In this document: one piece after another, positions 31,571-43,157 of the stretch
How the letters are laid out: each line of letters begins with the position of its first letter
Position numbering within the stretch: position 1 is the first letter of the stretch
NCBI RefSeq assembly: GCF_050003625.1
Contig: NC_134398.1
Span: 94,325,674 to 94,389,673, forward strand
Direction: 5' to 3'
DNA: 64,000 bases
Origin: Haematobia irritans
Lineage: Eukaryota > Arthropoda > Insecta > Diptera > Muscidae
The notes under the pieces: model-generated
Database searches by the model: none
What the model was told of the DNA's origin: nothing
What the model saw: the letters and a program-made list of their open reading frames with translations, nothing else
Made by a program: the position numbers and the translations under genes

Positions 31571-32109
31571 AATTCAATACATTTTCATGTATTAATTTTG
31601 GTGTCGTTAAACATAAAAACTTCGAAAAGAAACAAAACCAATGGGAATAGGAAACAAGCGCTGACTTCGACAACTTCAGTAAGCGAGAGACTATTGAGTG
31701 CAACCACACTCGCTTACCAAGTTGCACTAAAGTATGCTTTTGCCGAAGCCAAACTTTTGTTAATGATCCACTTCATTTCAGAACCGAAGACATTTAGTGT
31801 ATCCAATTTCGCTTACATAGTTATACAAATAAATGCATTTTTTATCAATTCAATACATTTTCATGTATTAATTTTGGTGTCGTTAAACATAAAAACTTCG
31901 AAAAGAAACAAAACCAATGGGAATAGGAAACAAGCGCTGACTTCGACAACTTCAGTAAGCGAGAGACTATTGAGTGCAACCACACTCGCTTACCAAGTTG
32001 CACTAAAGTATGCTTTTGCCGAAGCCAAACTTTTGTTAATGATCCACTTCATTTCAGAACCGAAGACATTTAGTGTATCCAATTTCGCTTACATAGTTAT
32101 ACAAATAAA
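31571..32109. repeat. 276-bp tandem duplication
   Basis: Two adjacent copies (31571-31846 and 31847-32109) appear identical over about 260 bp, from AATTCAATACATTTTCATGT to TTATACAAATAAA. 276 is divisible by three, so the spurious frame repeats the same 92-residue unit. Very recent, or an assembly artefact. Confidence 0.93.
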
Positions 32110-32218
32110 AAAATAAAAAATATTTAAATGATAAAGTCAATAATTCCACCACTTTGATTTAGAAAGGAAAATTGCGCTTCGGGGGATGTTTTCCTTACCC
32201 ATTTTCACTAGTTTCATG

Positions 32219-33882
32219 CAGGGCTGTGGAGACGGAGCCGGAGTCTGAAGATTTTGCTGGAGTCGGAGTCTGAAGATTTTGCTGGAGTCGGAGCCGGAGT
32301 GGTGAAATTTTGCTCGATTCCAACTCCGGCGAAACAAAAAGCACTTCCTATCTTTATAACTAAAGAAATATTTCGACAAATTAGATTCCATTAGGGGTTT
32401 TAATCGAACAACGAAAAACGAAGTACTGGATTTCAGGCCATTCAAAATGTATTTATATGGGTGACATTTCACGGTGATATAAAAAGTAGGTTTTACTAGA
32501 ATATGGGTAGAATTGATCAATTGTATTGTCCTTTTTTAACATAATAAAATATCGATTTTTGACCCTATATGTACTCTCGATAAAGGTACAATTTTAAGGC
32601 AATATAGCAGTAGAACCTAACGTTCTGAATTTTTGACAGGCATGTCGACTTCGATAATGGGTCATACCGGACAATTTTGTGATATAGCAGCTGCATTTGG
32701 GAGCCACCGCGGTGCAATGGTTAGCATGCCCGCCTTGCATATACAGGACCGTGGGTTCAAATCCAGTTTCGACCAAACACCAAAAAGTTTCCCACCTCAG
32801 TAATGCTGGTGATATTTCTGAATGTTTCAAAGCTTCTGTAAGTGGTTTCGCTGCAATATGGAACGCCGGTCGGACTCGGCTATAAAAAGGAGGTCCCTTG
32901 TCATTGAGCTTAACGTAGAATCGGGCAGCACTCAGTGAGAAGAGAGAAGTTCACCACTGTGATATCACAATGGACTGAATAGCCTTAGTGAGCCTGAAGT
33001 ATCGGGCTGCCACCATACCTAACCTAACCTACATATAAACCCATCTTGCGATTTGTTTTAAGAAATTTTTCCAGTCTAAAATGTTCATAAGATTTGTCAG
33101 AAATTTTGAATTTAGAGTTATTTAAGATCCATAAATAAATGCGGAAATTTCCCGTCGGCCCAGATTTTGTATATGGAGATAATTAGAGAAATCTCCATAT
33201 ACACCCGATATCCTTGGAAGCTGTAATTTTAAATTAAATCTCTGCCAAAAGCCATCTGAGGTCTTTTGGAAGAAAGTTTGTTTCATCAAAGCCACTCGAA
33301 ATTGACTGATAGATCATTTATAAATCGATGTTTCACCATTTTACTTCTATAGAAACAATATTCGTAACTGTCTAGCTATTCCTGTCATCTGTTGTGGTTA
33401 TTTATTCCACCCGACCTAATTTTTGGCAGTTTATGTTTGTTTTCTATATCCGACACATTACATTTTTTAACATCTAAACTTTCTATCTGATTAGCCCGAC
33501 ATTTTGATTTTTGTGGATTTTTCTTTTTTATATAGATTTATTTTTTATAAAATGCTTATATAGTTTAATACCAGGATTTTACTTCTTAAACTTCTGGAAG
33601 CCTATTTTTGGATTTTTTTGTTTTTATAAATACATATTCTGGAGATTGTTTTGATGTGGTCTCTATATAGCCTTGTGTCGTATTTTAATTTATTGACCTG
33701 CCATTCAAATGAATAATTATATCGGTCTATTTTTTGAACACTACACTTTAAAATTACAATTGGAATACTGTTAAAATGAGATTTAGGTACACCACCGGAG
33801 TCGGAGTCGAGGCTAATAAGAAATGCTGGAGTCGAGAGTCGGAGCCGGAGTCGAGCAAAATTGACTCGCCTCCAAATCCCTG
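32219..33882 (+). mobile_element. hAT-type CAGGGCTGTGG element (copy 2)
   Basis: Target duplication GTTTCATG / GTTTCAAG (32211-32218, 33883-33890). Ends CAGGGCTGTGGAGACGG and CCTCCAAATCCCTG. Subterminal blocks match 21300-23371. No minisatellite here; instead it carries SINE copy 2. Confidence 0.9.
32699..33031 (+). mobile_element. tRNA-derived SINE, copy 2
   Basis: GGGAGCCACCGCGGTGCAAT head with A box TGCAATGGTTAG region and a B box GGGTTCAAATCC (one change from the consensus), a body with a short deletion relative to copy 1, a LINE-like tail and CCTAACCTAACCT end. Nested in the hAT element. Confidence 0.92.
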
Positions 33883-33890
33883 GTTTCAAG

Positions 33891-34440
33891 AGCGCTTTCA
33901 TTTACTGCCTTCTTCATATATAATGATCAGCACTCATGTAAGCGCAAAATAGGATTCATAAACAAAGCGCATTTTAGACATTTCTTGTTAAATTCACCAA
34001 TGAATTCCTCACCACTGCACTATGGGCGGAAATCGCAAAACAGCGGCAAAAGTCAAATTTTCAAAATTAAAAATTATTGGATGTTCCAATTGAAATTGCT
34101 TTAGAACATATATTTGCTTCCTGGGAAAAGTTAAATACAACATAAAATCGACGAAGAATAAAGCAAATTAATTAAAACACAAATAATTATATTAAAAGGA
34201 AGTGTGAAAGCCACAAGAGAACCAGAATAAGGGCTTTATAGTTAAATTTCGGAAAATCGGGCGATACATACATATGGGAGCTATATCTAAATCTGAACCG
34301 AATTTGATGAAATTTTGCAAAATTTTTTGGGATACCCAAAACGTAATTTATCATATTTTTGTGTGCAGAGTATTTTATATTTTATGATGAGGGAAATAAT
34401 AGTAAGTAGGTATTGTTTGGAAAATAAGAAACTTAGTAAA
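33891..34440. other. me31B intron with a single diverged family B monomer
   Basis: 34255-34375 contains CATATGGGAGCTATATCTAA and ATCTGAACCG, one family B monomer. The remainder shows nothing recognised. Confidence 0.55.
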
Positions 34441-35626
34441 AACCAGTAAGGAAAGTCTAAAGTCGGGCGGGGCCGACTATATTATACCCTGCACCACTTT
34501 GTAGATCTAAATTTTCGATACCATATCACATCCGTCAAATGTGTTGGGGGGGCTATATATAAAGGTTTGTCCCAAATACATACATTTAAATATCACTCGA
34601 TCTGGAAGAATTTGATAGACTTCTACAAAATCTATAGACTCAAAATTTAAGTCGGCTAATGCACTAGGGTGGAACACAATGTTAGTAAAAAAATATGGGA
34701 AACGTTTAAATCTGAAGCAATTTTAAGGAAACTTCGAAAAAGTTTATTTATGATTTATCGCTCGATATATATGTATTAGAAGTTTAGGAAAATTAGAGTA
34801 ATTTTTACAACTTTCCGACTAAGCAGTGGCGATTTTACAAGGAAAATGTTGGTATTTTGACCATTTTTGTCTAAATCAGAAAAACATATATATGGGAGCT
34901 ATATCTAAATCTGAACCGATTTCAACCAAATTTGGCACGCATAGCTACAGTGCTAATTCTACTTCGTGTGCAAAATTTCAACTAAATCGGAGTTAAAAAT
35001 TGGCCTCTGTGGTCATATGAGTGTAAATCGGGCGAAAGCTTTATATAGGAGATATATCCAAATCTGAACCGATTTCAAGCAAATTTGGCACGCATAGTTA
35101 CAACGCTAATTCTACTCCTAAATCGGAGCAAAAAATTGGCCTCTGTGGGGAAATGAGTGTAAATCGGGCGAAAGCTATATATGGGAGCTATATCTAAATC
35201 TGAACCGATTTTGCTGATATTTTGCAAGTTTTTCGAGACTCATAAAATATTCGGATGTACGGAATTTGAGGAAGATCGGTTGATATACACGCCAATTATG
35301 ACCAGATCGGTGAAAAATATATATGGCAGCTATATATAAATCTGAACCGATTTTCAATAGGGATCGTCTTTGAGCCGAAACAGGACCCTATACCAAATTT
35401 TAGGACAATCGGACTAAAACTGCGAGCTGTACTTTGCACACAAAAATACATCAAAAGACAGACAGACAGACGGACAGACAGACGGACATCGCTAAATCGA
35501 CTCAGAATTTAATTCTAAGCCGATCCGTATACTAAAAGGTTGGTCTATGATTACTCCTTCTTGGCGTTACATACAAATGCACAAACTTATTATACCCTGT
35601 ACCACAGTAGTTGTGAAGGGTATAAA
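34441..35626 (+). repeat. family B non-coding element, complete
   Basis: 5' AAGGAAAGTCTAAAGTCGGG with GC-rich hairpin GTCGGGCGGGGCCGAC, then TATTATACCCTGCACCAC. About 150-bp monomers (TATATGGGAGCTATATCTAA and CTGAACCGATTTCAA). GACAGACGGACATCGCTAAATCGACTCAGAA box split over 35457-35507. 3' hairpin TTATACCCTGTACCACAGTA / GTTGTGAAGGGTATAA. No ORF with family signature. Confidence 0.85.
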
Positions 35627-35880
35627 AACTTGTGTGCAAAGTACAGCTCGCAGTTTAAGCTCGATTATCTTCAAATTTTGCAAGGGGTTTTATTTTGGCT
35701 CAAGGACAAAGGCTATTTGTGTTGAAAAAAAGATTTCACTCAGATATAGCTGTCATATATATTTATCACCGATATGGTCATTTATAAACAGAGCTTCTTC
35801 AAATTTCACACAACGGATTTTTTGTGGGCCTCGTAAAACTTCCAAAATATCAGATAAATCGGTTCATATTTAGATATAAA
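35627..35880 (-). repeat. inverted partial family B copy, tail to tail with 34441-35626
   Basis: GTGTGCAAAGTACAGCTCGC here is the complement of the segment at about 35427-35446. The homology continues outward through TTTTGGCTCAAGGACAAAGG and the ATAGCTGTCATATATATTTA monomer start. Confidence 0.85.
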
Positions 35881-36362
35881 TATGCATCTTTTAAGCAGGT
35901 ATGCAACAAGGGAATATAAAGGCATGAAATATTTTGGATTTTTGAGACATATATTGGTAGGTGTTTGTTTATTAAACCTTTTAAATGAAAGTTATTAATA
36001 TTTACACTAATTCACTTTATAATTCGTTCACACTGATGTTATTCGTTTGACGCTTTAATTAAGACTGACTCGTTAGCAGCATGCGAGCGCTTTTATATAT
36101 GACGGTTTGGCAATGCGAGAATATTCTGGCAGCACTACAATATTATGGCAACGCCAGAACATTCTTTGACAACACTAGAAGAATCTACGATCATTAAGTT
36201 ATTCATCTGGTGGCTGCCAAACACATATACACTCACATAGATATATGCTTGGTTGTTATACTATGAGAGTAAGAACTAGCATTTCGATATGAAAATAAGC
36301 AAACAAAAGAACATAAAAGAAATTTAGGAAAGTACCATAAAATGAATAGATGGTTCCAACAA
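35881..36362. other. me31B intron, nothing recognised
   Basis: Contains a local imperfect repeat of AACACTAGAA/AACGCCAGAACATTC type around 36120-36180. No gene or element identified. Confidence 0.4.
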
Positions 36363-36370
36363 GTGATAAC

Positions 36371-36944
36371 CAGGGTTGGCCTGTCACAAACTGTGACTTT
36401 TGCGACATACATTTGCGACGGTATAATACGTATGTCGCAAAAGTCGTAAACCTGCTGTAGAAAACCAAATTTTGAATAGAAGAAATCCTGAACATTTTTT
36501 AATTTAGTTTGACAGCATTCGCTGTGAGTTTCTGCCGAAATTTGTGAAAGTTTTCCCATGATCAAGCCTATTTTCTTAGGTGGTATCGAAATTCCCGTTG
36601 GTGAGTGTGCAAAATACCTTGGGGTTATATTGGACAGGAGACTGAACTTAAAGCTAAGAAAGGACGAGAAAATCCACGGTTACCCTGAACTCGTGCAAAA
36701 GGCAATAGGGAAAATGTGGGGACTAAAACCGAAAATTGTGAACATTCCTAAGAATTGAAACTTCTTCGCACATACCATCGTCTTGGATATCATCGAATTC
36801 GCTGCCTAGCTGACGCGACTAAAGTATTTTCAGTTTGCGACTTTTGTTACTTTTTCTACATTTACGACGCGTATGTGACGGTTACGACGTTTACAACTTT
36901 GCGACAGTCGCAAACCTAAAAGAGTTTGATACAGACCATCTCTG
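36371..36944. mobile_element. hAT-like MITE, CAGGGTTGGCC end
   Basis: Perfect 8-bp target duplication GTGATAAC (36363-36370, 36945-36952). Ends CAGGGTTGGCCTGT and ACAGACCATCTCTG. GTCGCAAAAGTCG-type subterminal repeats at both sides. Carries an inserted LINE fragment. Confidence 0.88.
36556..36755 (+). pseudogene. LINE ORF2 fragment inside the hAT MITE
   Basis: FLGGIEIPVGECAKYLGVIL and KAIGKMWGLKPKIV match the RT C-terminal part of the 12184-17165 LINE (its 13760-13560 region), so this is a short internal piece of the same family. It retains the tyrosine codon where the other copy has a stop. Confidence 0.85.
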
Positions 36945-36952
36945 GTGATAAC

Positions 36953-37560
36953 GAAATTTTATCGTTACAATTTGAAATTTTAAATTAAAGGAAACTAATT
37001 TAAATAAACTTAAATCTATAATTATCAAATTCGTAACAATATGTTGAAATTGAAAGTGTATTGAAATTTTTATTATTCAATGTAAAAAATTAATATTCAG
37101 TTCCAGATGAATTTGTAAAATATTTGTTATATCTCAGCGTATAGTTTAGACATAAATTGGTAAGTATTTTTTTAATATGGCTTCCTTTTAAAAAGAATAT
37201 TTTTATGTATATTATTATTTGTTATTTATTTATTTTTTTGTTTTTCTTTGTTGTAAAAGCAATATTTAATTTCAGAGCAACTCCAGATGGATTCGAACAA
37301 ATTTAAAAAATAGAGAATTCAATTCAACTAGAATATTTACGTTTTATGACCTTTTTATCATCGAAATTACAGGTTTTTAATACCTTATTTTAGTATTTCT
37401 TTAATCATTTTTTTTTTTTGGAAACCAATGTAATATTTTTTATGTAAAAAACAAATATTTAATTTCAGAATAACCCCTTAAAAATTTGGAAAAAAATTTT
37501 AGTACTCCTTTGCTTGTAATTTAATAGTGAATTGGTAAGGATTCTTTAACTTTCTTTTAA
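36953..37560. other. AT-rich intron with degenerate short repeats
   Basis: Recurring TATTTAATTTCAGA and TTTTTATGTATATTATTATT motifs spaced 200-300 bp (about 37190, 37265, 37455, 37830), probably an old local duplication. No coding potential. Confidence 0.45.
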
Positions 37561-37804
37561 CCCTGGACAGTCATCCTTATTTTTTGTACATTAACGTCAT
37601 CCTTCGTCATTTTGACTACGGCTCATTTCAAAACGCTTTATTATTATTTTCTTATTCAATTTGGTTTTAATTAGTATAAAACAAAAATTCATAAAACGGT
37701 CGAATTAGTATAACAAATTTACCATTTCCCAATAGACTAAAATGCATTTTAAATCGAAAATGAAACTACGTGTCGTCATTTTGACGAATGAGGAATGTGT
37801 AGGG
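37561..37804. mobile_element. TTAA MITE (piggyBac-like), second family
   Basis: TTAA at 37557-37560 and 37805-37808; ends CCCTGGACAGTCATCC and GGAATGTGTAGGG. Internal CGTCATTTTGAC palindromic motif near both sides. Confidence 0.8.
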
Positions 37805-37808
37805 TTAA

Positions 37809-38392
37809 CCAGAATATTTGGTTTTTTTATGCATATTATTATTTGTTCATTAGATTTTTTGGAAATCTATTTAATAATTTTATTTAATGTAAGATACGAT
37901 GAATAAAAAAAGGATAAGTCAAAATTTCCAAACAGCGAGTTCAAATGAACTATTCTCTGTTCCACGTGGTCATAATTTTTATTAATTTTGCCTAAGGAAA
38001 GTTTAATTTTAATGTATGAAAATTTTCATAATAGTAAAACGGTTTGTTGTTCCTTTAATTATTTAATTTCTCTGTACTGTGGAATTGGTTTAAAAATAGT
38101 TTAGTCGTCGACATTTTAAAGAGACTGTCAACCAATTTTTATTATCGGGTTTCCCAGAAATAAGCAAGTAAACCAAAATAATACTGACTTTTTAACTTGG
38201 TAGGGGTATATAAATCTTATGGTGTTGTAAAAATGAAGTGAATGTTAGATGAACTAAAATTTAAGAGAATTATAAACTAGACTAGTTGAAAAAAATCTTA
38301 AGGGCTAAATCATGGTCAATATTACTACAGTTTAGTTAATTTTGCAATGGAAAAGGGTTCACTGTTTTTTCAGTGTATATAAACTTTTTATA
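37809..38392. other. AT-rich intron
   Basis: No gene. 38356-38386 holds GGGTTCACTGTTTTTTCAGTGTA, also present at about 63860-63888: a short hairpin shared by two places and thus probably the end of a dispersed element. Confidence 0.45.
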
Positions 38393-38645
38393 CACACAAA
38401 AAATTGTCACCGATTTTTTTTTTCAATTAAACACTTGAGTTTTGAAACGGATTCAATTACTATGTTATTTGATTCAATTAATTATTTATACAAATCCGAA
38501 TAAAAACCAATTAAAAAATGATTGATATTTGTTATGTTTACAATTAAAATATTTATTGATCATCATTTTCGTGATTGCAAACATTTCAATTAAAAAATGA
38601 TTGAATCCGCGATTTTAGTGATTGAAAGTAAAATTTTTTTGTGTG
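38393..38645. mobile_element. MITE with CACACAAAAAATT ends (short copy)
   Basis: Ends CACACAAAAAATT and AATTTTTTTGTGTG flanked by TA. Inside, CAATTAAAAAATGATTGA-type units and TTTCGTGATTG. Same family as 38913-39486. Confidence 0.75.
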
Positions 38646-38794
38646 TAGGTTGGGTCTACATATTGGTGAAGGGTATAATATTAGCCATTAGACTTTACTT
38701 ATTTGTCATTAATGTTTTTAAAGACGCCCACATATAAACCGATCTTCCGAAACGTCTACCATTTTGTGCCAGCCTGAAATTTTCATACGATTTG

Positions 38795-38830
38795 TCATTT
38801 CATTTCATTTCATTTCATTTCATTTCATTT
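38795..38830. repeat. (CATTT)n microsatellite
   Basis: About seven units. The complement (AAATG)n is the tail seen on LINEs in this window (44095-44106, 44371-44385), so it may mark a lost LINE end. Confidence 0.8.
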
Positions 38831-38912
38831 ATTTATTTTGGTTTCATAATACAAAAGATATATATTTTATAATGAGTATTAGAATCAGTAATGTTATAAT
38901 AAAATATAATAA

Positions 38913-39486
38913 CACAGAAAAAAATATCACCAAAATATTTCCAATTAAAAAGTTAATTGAAGTTGAATTTTTTTTCAATTAATAAATTAATTGGTACAAT
39001 TAACTTTTTAATCAAGATAGAAACATTAAGTTAATTAAGTCAATGATTGAAAATTTTAAAATTTTTAATTAAAAAGTTAATTGATACAATAAACTTTTAA
39101 TCATATTCGGAAGACTAAGTCAGTTAAAAAAGTGATTAACATTTTTTTTTAAATTTTTAATTAAAATTTTTTTTCAAACAATCAATTGTTAATCCAAATA
39201 AAAATTCTAAGCCAATTCAAAAGGTAATTGAAAATAGTTACCTTTTTTTAATTAATAAATTAATTAAGTTTTGCAATCAACATCAATTAAATTTTTAATT
39301 GAATCAATTAAAAAATTAATTGAAATTTGGTAATGAAATCAATTAATTTTTTAATCAAGATTTTTTTCTATGCCCAATTAAAACTGTGATTGATACTATC
39401 ATTTTCGTGATTGAAGACATTTCAATTAAAAAATTAATTGGATCAATTAATTTCGTGATTGAATCAGAAAAAAAATTTTTTGTGTG
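38913..39486. mobile_element. MITE with CACA...GTGTG ends (expanded copy)
   Basis: CACAGAAAAAAATAT ... AAAATTTTTTGTGTG. The interior is made of many AATTAAAAAATTAATTGA palindromic units, whose expansion explains its 574 bp against 253 bp for the copy at 38393. Confidence 0.75.
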
Positions 39487-39961
39487 AAGTAGAAAGATAA
39501 TTTAATAAAGCTAATAAATATAATCAAGGCCGTATTCAGGGGGGGGGGGGGGGTGAGGGGGATCAAACCCCCCCCGAAATGAATGAATATTTTTATATAA
39601 ATAAATATATATTTTTAGCTGCATAGAAAAATCTTATCGAAGATGTTGAAGAAAAGCTGGAGGTTTTTTTTTTTTTTGAAAAACGCTTACCTATAAAACT
39701 TGCACAAATCATAGAATACTAGTTGAAAAGCCCGTCAAACGACGGTCGAAAAAAAAAACAATTTTTTTTTGTTCTCGCACCACAAATTTCATTTTTGGAA
39801 AATGTATTTCTGCTTTTTATGTGTGTTTGTTGATCTTTTTGTGAACATGACTCGCTTTGTTTGGCCATAGCAACAACAACGAAACAGCCACACACACGTG
39901 TGTAAATGAAATGGCGCAGAACCTGCGAAAAGAACCTGTCTAATTCAGCGATTGAAGCAAT

Positions 39962-40795
39962 AAAGAGATTTTTCCAAACGTGCATATTCTTTTAAAAATT
40001 TTGGTCACTTTGCCAGTTACTCAGGGATGGAAAATACAATTTCACTGGAAGATTATTGTCAAGAGACTGAATTCTAAAGAAAATAAAATTTTGACAAAAT
40101 TTTCTATAGAAATAAAATTTTGCAAAAATTTCCTATAGAAATAAAATTTTTACAAAATTTTCAATTGAAATAAAATTTTGACAAAATTTTCTATAAAAAT
40201 AAAATTTTGCAAAAATTCTATATAGAAATAAAATGTTGACAACTATTTCTACCGAAATAAAAAATCGATAATATAGAATCGAATTCTTTTTTCGACTAAA
40301 ACTTTCTTGAAGTTCAATAAAATCCTGTTTTTGACTATGTCTTTTACAAAATCGAGATTTTCTTCCCACATGAACATGTCTGTTTTGCCATATTTGTAAA
40401 AGACTATTAGCAAATAAGGTTGATAAAGACTTTCTCAAAATATTAAAATATTTTGTCAAAGCTATTGTACCATAAATCTGATATCGACTCAAAAATGTCT
40501 ACACAAAAGGTACTAAATCATTCCCGGGGGTACTACGATACTGACCGGGGTGAAAAAGGTTTGAAAAAAGTACTATAGTACTGCATTTTCCATCCCTGCA
40601 GTTACTACGTGCTCATCCGAACGTTCATTTTCAACAATGAAGAGATTAAAGACGTATCTTAGAAATTCGACTAGCGAGAGTAGACCGAAAGGATTGGCAT
40701 TAATGTCGGTTCATCGCCGAATAAATGTGCCGACTGAAGAAGTCATTGATTTATTTGCTGCCCAAAAAGTCCGTCGGCTCAATTTAATATTATAA
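39962..40795 (+). pseudogene. hAT transposase C-terminal (dimerisation) region, interrupted
   Basis: No long ORF covers it. Before the MITE the frame reads FPNVHILLKILVTLPVT. After it, from 40601, it reads SSERSFSTMKRLKTYLRNST, GLALMSVHRRINVPTEEVID and ends RRLNLIL with stop 40793-40795. SERSFSTMKRLKTYLR is the hallmark of the hAT C-terminal dimerisation domain (ZMYM1-like/hAT-5 type). The N-terminal DNA-binding and catalytic regions are lost. Confidence 0.88.
40022..40598. mobile_element. hAT MITE inside hAT transposase
   Basis: Perfect target duplication CAGTTACT (40014-40021, 40599-40606). Ends CAGGGATGGAAAATACA and TGCATTTTCCATCCCTG. Carries the 28-bp minisatellite at 40080-40262. Confidence 0.92.
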
Positions 40796-41907
40796 CAAGT
40801 ATATACAGCACTAAATTCGGCCGGGCCGAATCTTAAATACCCACCACCATGAACCAAATATTAGGGTTTCCTTTGAAATTTCAGGAGGGCTTGAGGACTT
40901 GAGGACACTTCCCGAAGATACATTTAAAGATTTCACCTATGAGGACTATATCAGATTCTGGATTTATAAGAACCATTTTTGTTTGAGTTTTAGAGGAATC
41001 ATTAACATCTCTTGTAAGTGTGCAAGAAAATTATAAAATAACGTCTTGATTTGAAATCTTAAATCTGTAGAAGTAAAATCTAGAAATTTTACATTGAGTT
41101 TCAAGCAATTTTCATGATCAGTGCGCCTTCTATACCCTCAAGAAGTGAAGTCGGTCTATATGGAGGCATTACCAAATGGATCGATAAAAACTTATCCGAT
41201 ACACGTTTTTGTGAGCCTAAAATACCAGAATATTTACAATTTCAGGCAAATCAGATAAAAACTACGGTTTCTAGAAACCCAAGGAGTTAAATCGGGAGAT
41301 CGTTCTTATGGGGGCTATACTAAAATATGGACCGATACTCACCGTTTTCGGCACACCTCTTTAAGACCCGAAATACCTCTAGATTTCCAATTTCAGGTAA
41401 ATTGAATAAAAACTGCGGTTTCTATAAGCCCTAGAAGTAAAATCGGGAGATCGGTCTATATGGGGGCTATACCAAAACATGGACCGATACTCACCATTTT
41501 TGGCACACCTCTTTATGGTCATAAAATACCTCTAGATTTTAAATTTCAGGCAAATTGGATAACACCAACAAAATTGGATAACACTAAGACCCCAAATCGG
41601 GAGGTCGGTTTATATGGGGACTATATCAAAATCTGGACCGATATAGCCCATCTTCGAACTTGACCTGCCTGCAGACAAAAGACGAGTTTGTGCAAAATTT
41701 CAGTACGATTGCTTCATTATTGAAGACTGTAGTGTGATTACAACAGACAGACAGACGGACAGACGGACATCGTTATATCGTCTTAGAATTTCTCCCTGAT
41801 CAAGAATATATATACATTATATAGTTGGAAATCGATATTTCAATATGTTACAAACGGAATGACAAACTTATTATACCCCCGTCACCATTCTATGGTGGTG
41901 GGTACAA
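40794..41907 (+). repeat. family C non-coding element, complete
   Basis: Starts AACAAGTATATACAGCAC at the stop codon of the hAT transposase. 5' hairpin TTCGGCCGGGCCGAA then TACCCACCACCAT, the inverted partner of ATGGTGGTGGGTA at the 3' end. Monomers of about 151 bp (AAATCGGGAGATCG near 41290 and 41441). GACAGACGGACAGACGGACA box. Terminal hairpin. Confidence 0.85.
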
Positions 41908-42094
41908 AAATATTGTATACATACCTATGCATAAATAAAATTTTCTACACATGAGATTATATGAATATTTTTTTTTTAAGTTGAACCCCCCCCGAATTAA
42001 AATCCTGGCTACGGCCTTGAATATAATAATGAATAGGGATTACATATAATATGACACTAAATTTGAATATTAGAAAATGGTTTTCTATACATAT

Positions 42095-42310
42095 TTTTTT
42101 TTTTTTTTTTGTTTTTATTTAATAGCCCTGAATTAGATATTTTGTTAACTTCGTCTTGAACTGCGCTGTGTTGTATATAAGTTGAAACAGCCGCTCAGAT
42201 AACTGACTTCTATGTCGAGTCTGTATCAAATTGTTACAACGGTTGGATCTAGCGAATGTTAATCGTTCGTAGAGGTATGATGGTTCCTTTGTGTGTACAA
42301 TTTTTTGGAG
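42095..42310 (-). mobile_element. 5'-truncated LINE, 3' end with poly(A)
   Basis: A T-run at 42095-42112 is the poly(A) tail on the minus strand. Upstream the minus frame reads SYLYERLTFARSNRCNNLIQ and LTKYLIQGY then stop, homologous to the C-terminal end of the LINE ORF at 44733-46270 (LFERLHFARSNRG). Confidence 0.8.
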
Positions 42311-42339
42311 GAGAATCGGAATGTGGTATCCCTAGAGAA

Positions 42340-42889
42340 ATATGCAAAATATGGTTCCTGTCGGTCCAGATTTTGATATAGACATACATAAACCAATTCT
42401 TGGGCGCATAGAAGCCTCCACAATAATTCGATTTGACTATAATTTGGATCTTAGGTTTATTTTGGATTTTATTTATTATACTTCCTGAGCCGAATTATTT
42501 GATAAAAAGTTTGTGTTTTTATAAATACAATATACGGAAGATTGTTTGTACCTGCTCATATTATGATAGATTCTAGATTATGTCATAATTTAATTTATTG
42601 TACATAGGAATCAATTGGCCTTAAATTTTAAATATAGGATATTTTAGACACACCTAAAATGCTAAGGTTTGTCGGTATGCTATTAGCGCCAAATGTGAAA
42701 TTTAGAGCTAAATGAGATAATTTATGTCGGTCCATTTTTGTGGAGGGTACACCATAGAATTATAAAGGAGTGTTTTTAAAATGGTATTTAGTTATATTAC
42801 CCGGAGTCAACTCCCGTGTCGGAGTAAAAGCTGATGAAAAATACTGTAATCGGAGTCGAGCAAAATTGTATTAACTCTACAGCCCTGAT
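42340..42889 (+). mobile_element. hAT-type CAGGGCTGTGG element, right half (copy 3)
   Basis: Matches the right side of 21300-23371 and 32219-33882 down to CGGAGTCGAGCAAAATTG and CTCTACAGCCCTG. The left end is not found, so it is truncated or replaced. Confidence 0.8.
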
Positions 42890-43133
42890 TGTAATATCCG
42901 TCATAGTAGTACATTTTAATTCCCTAAATCGGACTTTGAATTGCTTAACTAAATGGAAAATAGAAATAAATAAAATGATACCTTCAGTGTTGCAGCGTCT
43001 TCAAAAAAGTACGAAAAAAGTTCCAAAAAGGGGCTTTGGCGCAGCTAGGGGGTCATGGGCAACGTTGCCGTTACTGTCTCTAAAGAGCAAAATTAGCTCT
43101 TTTTTATTTTTCTGGCAGACTCTTTTATTTAAA
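42890..43133. other. me31B intron, nothing recognised
   Basis: Short unique stretch between hAT copy 3 and the family B nest. Confidence 0.4.
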
Positions 43134-43157
43134 AACAAGTAAGGAAAGTCTAAAATC

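Larger units (their letters stand above)
39525..42019 (+). mobile_element. hAT transposon remnant with transposase debris
   Basis: Perfect target duplication AATATAAT (39517-39524, 42020-42027). Ends CAAGGCCGTATTCAGG and CCTGGCTACGGCCTTG, each followed inward by a poly-G/poly-C run. Contains the C-terminal part of a hAT transposase, split by another hAT MITE, and a family C element. Confidence 0.92.

Noticed and set aside
31598..32116. 172-codon frame as a gene
   Set aside because: It is the same 92-codon stretch read twice through the 276-bp tandem duplication; no domain, no splice context.
36256..36565. Minus-strand frames of 79 and 110 codons
   Set aside because: AT-rich, overlapping one another and a hAT MITE end; no signature.
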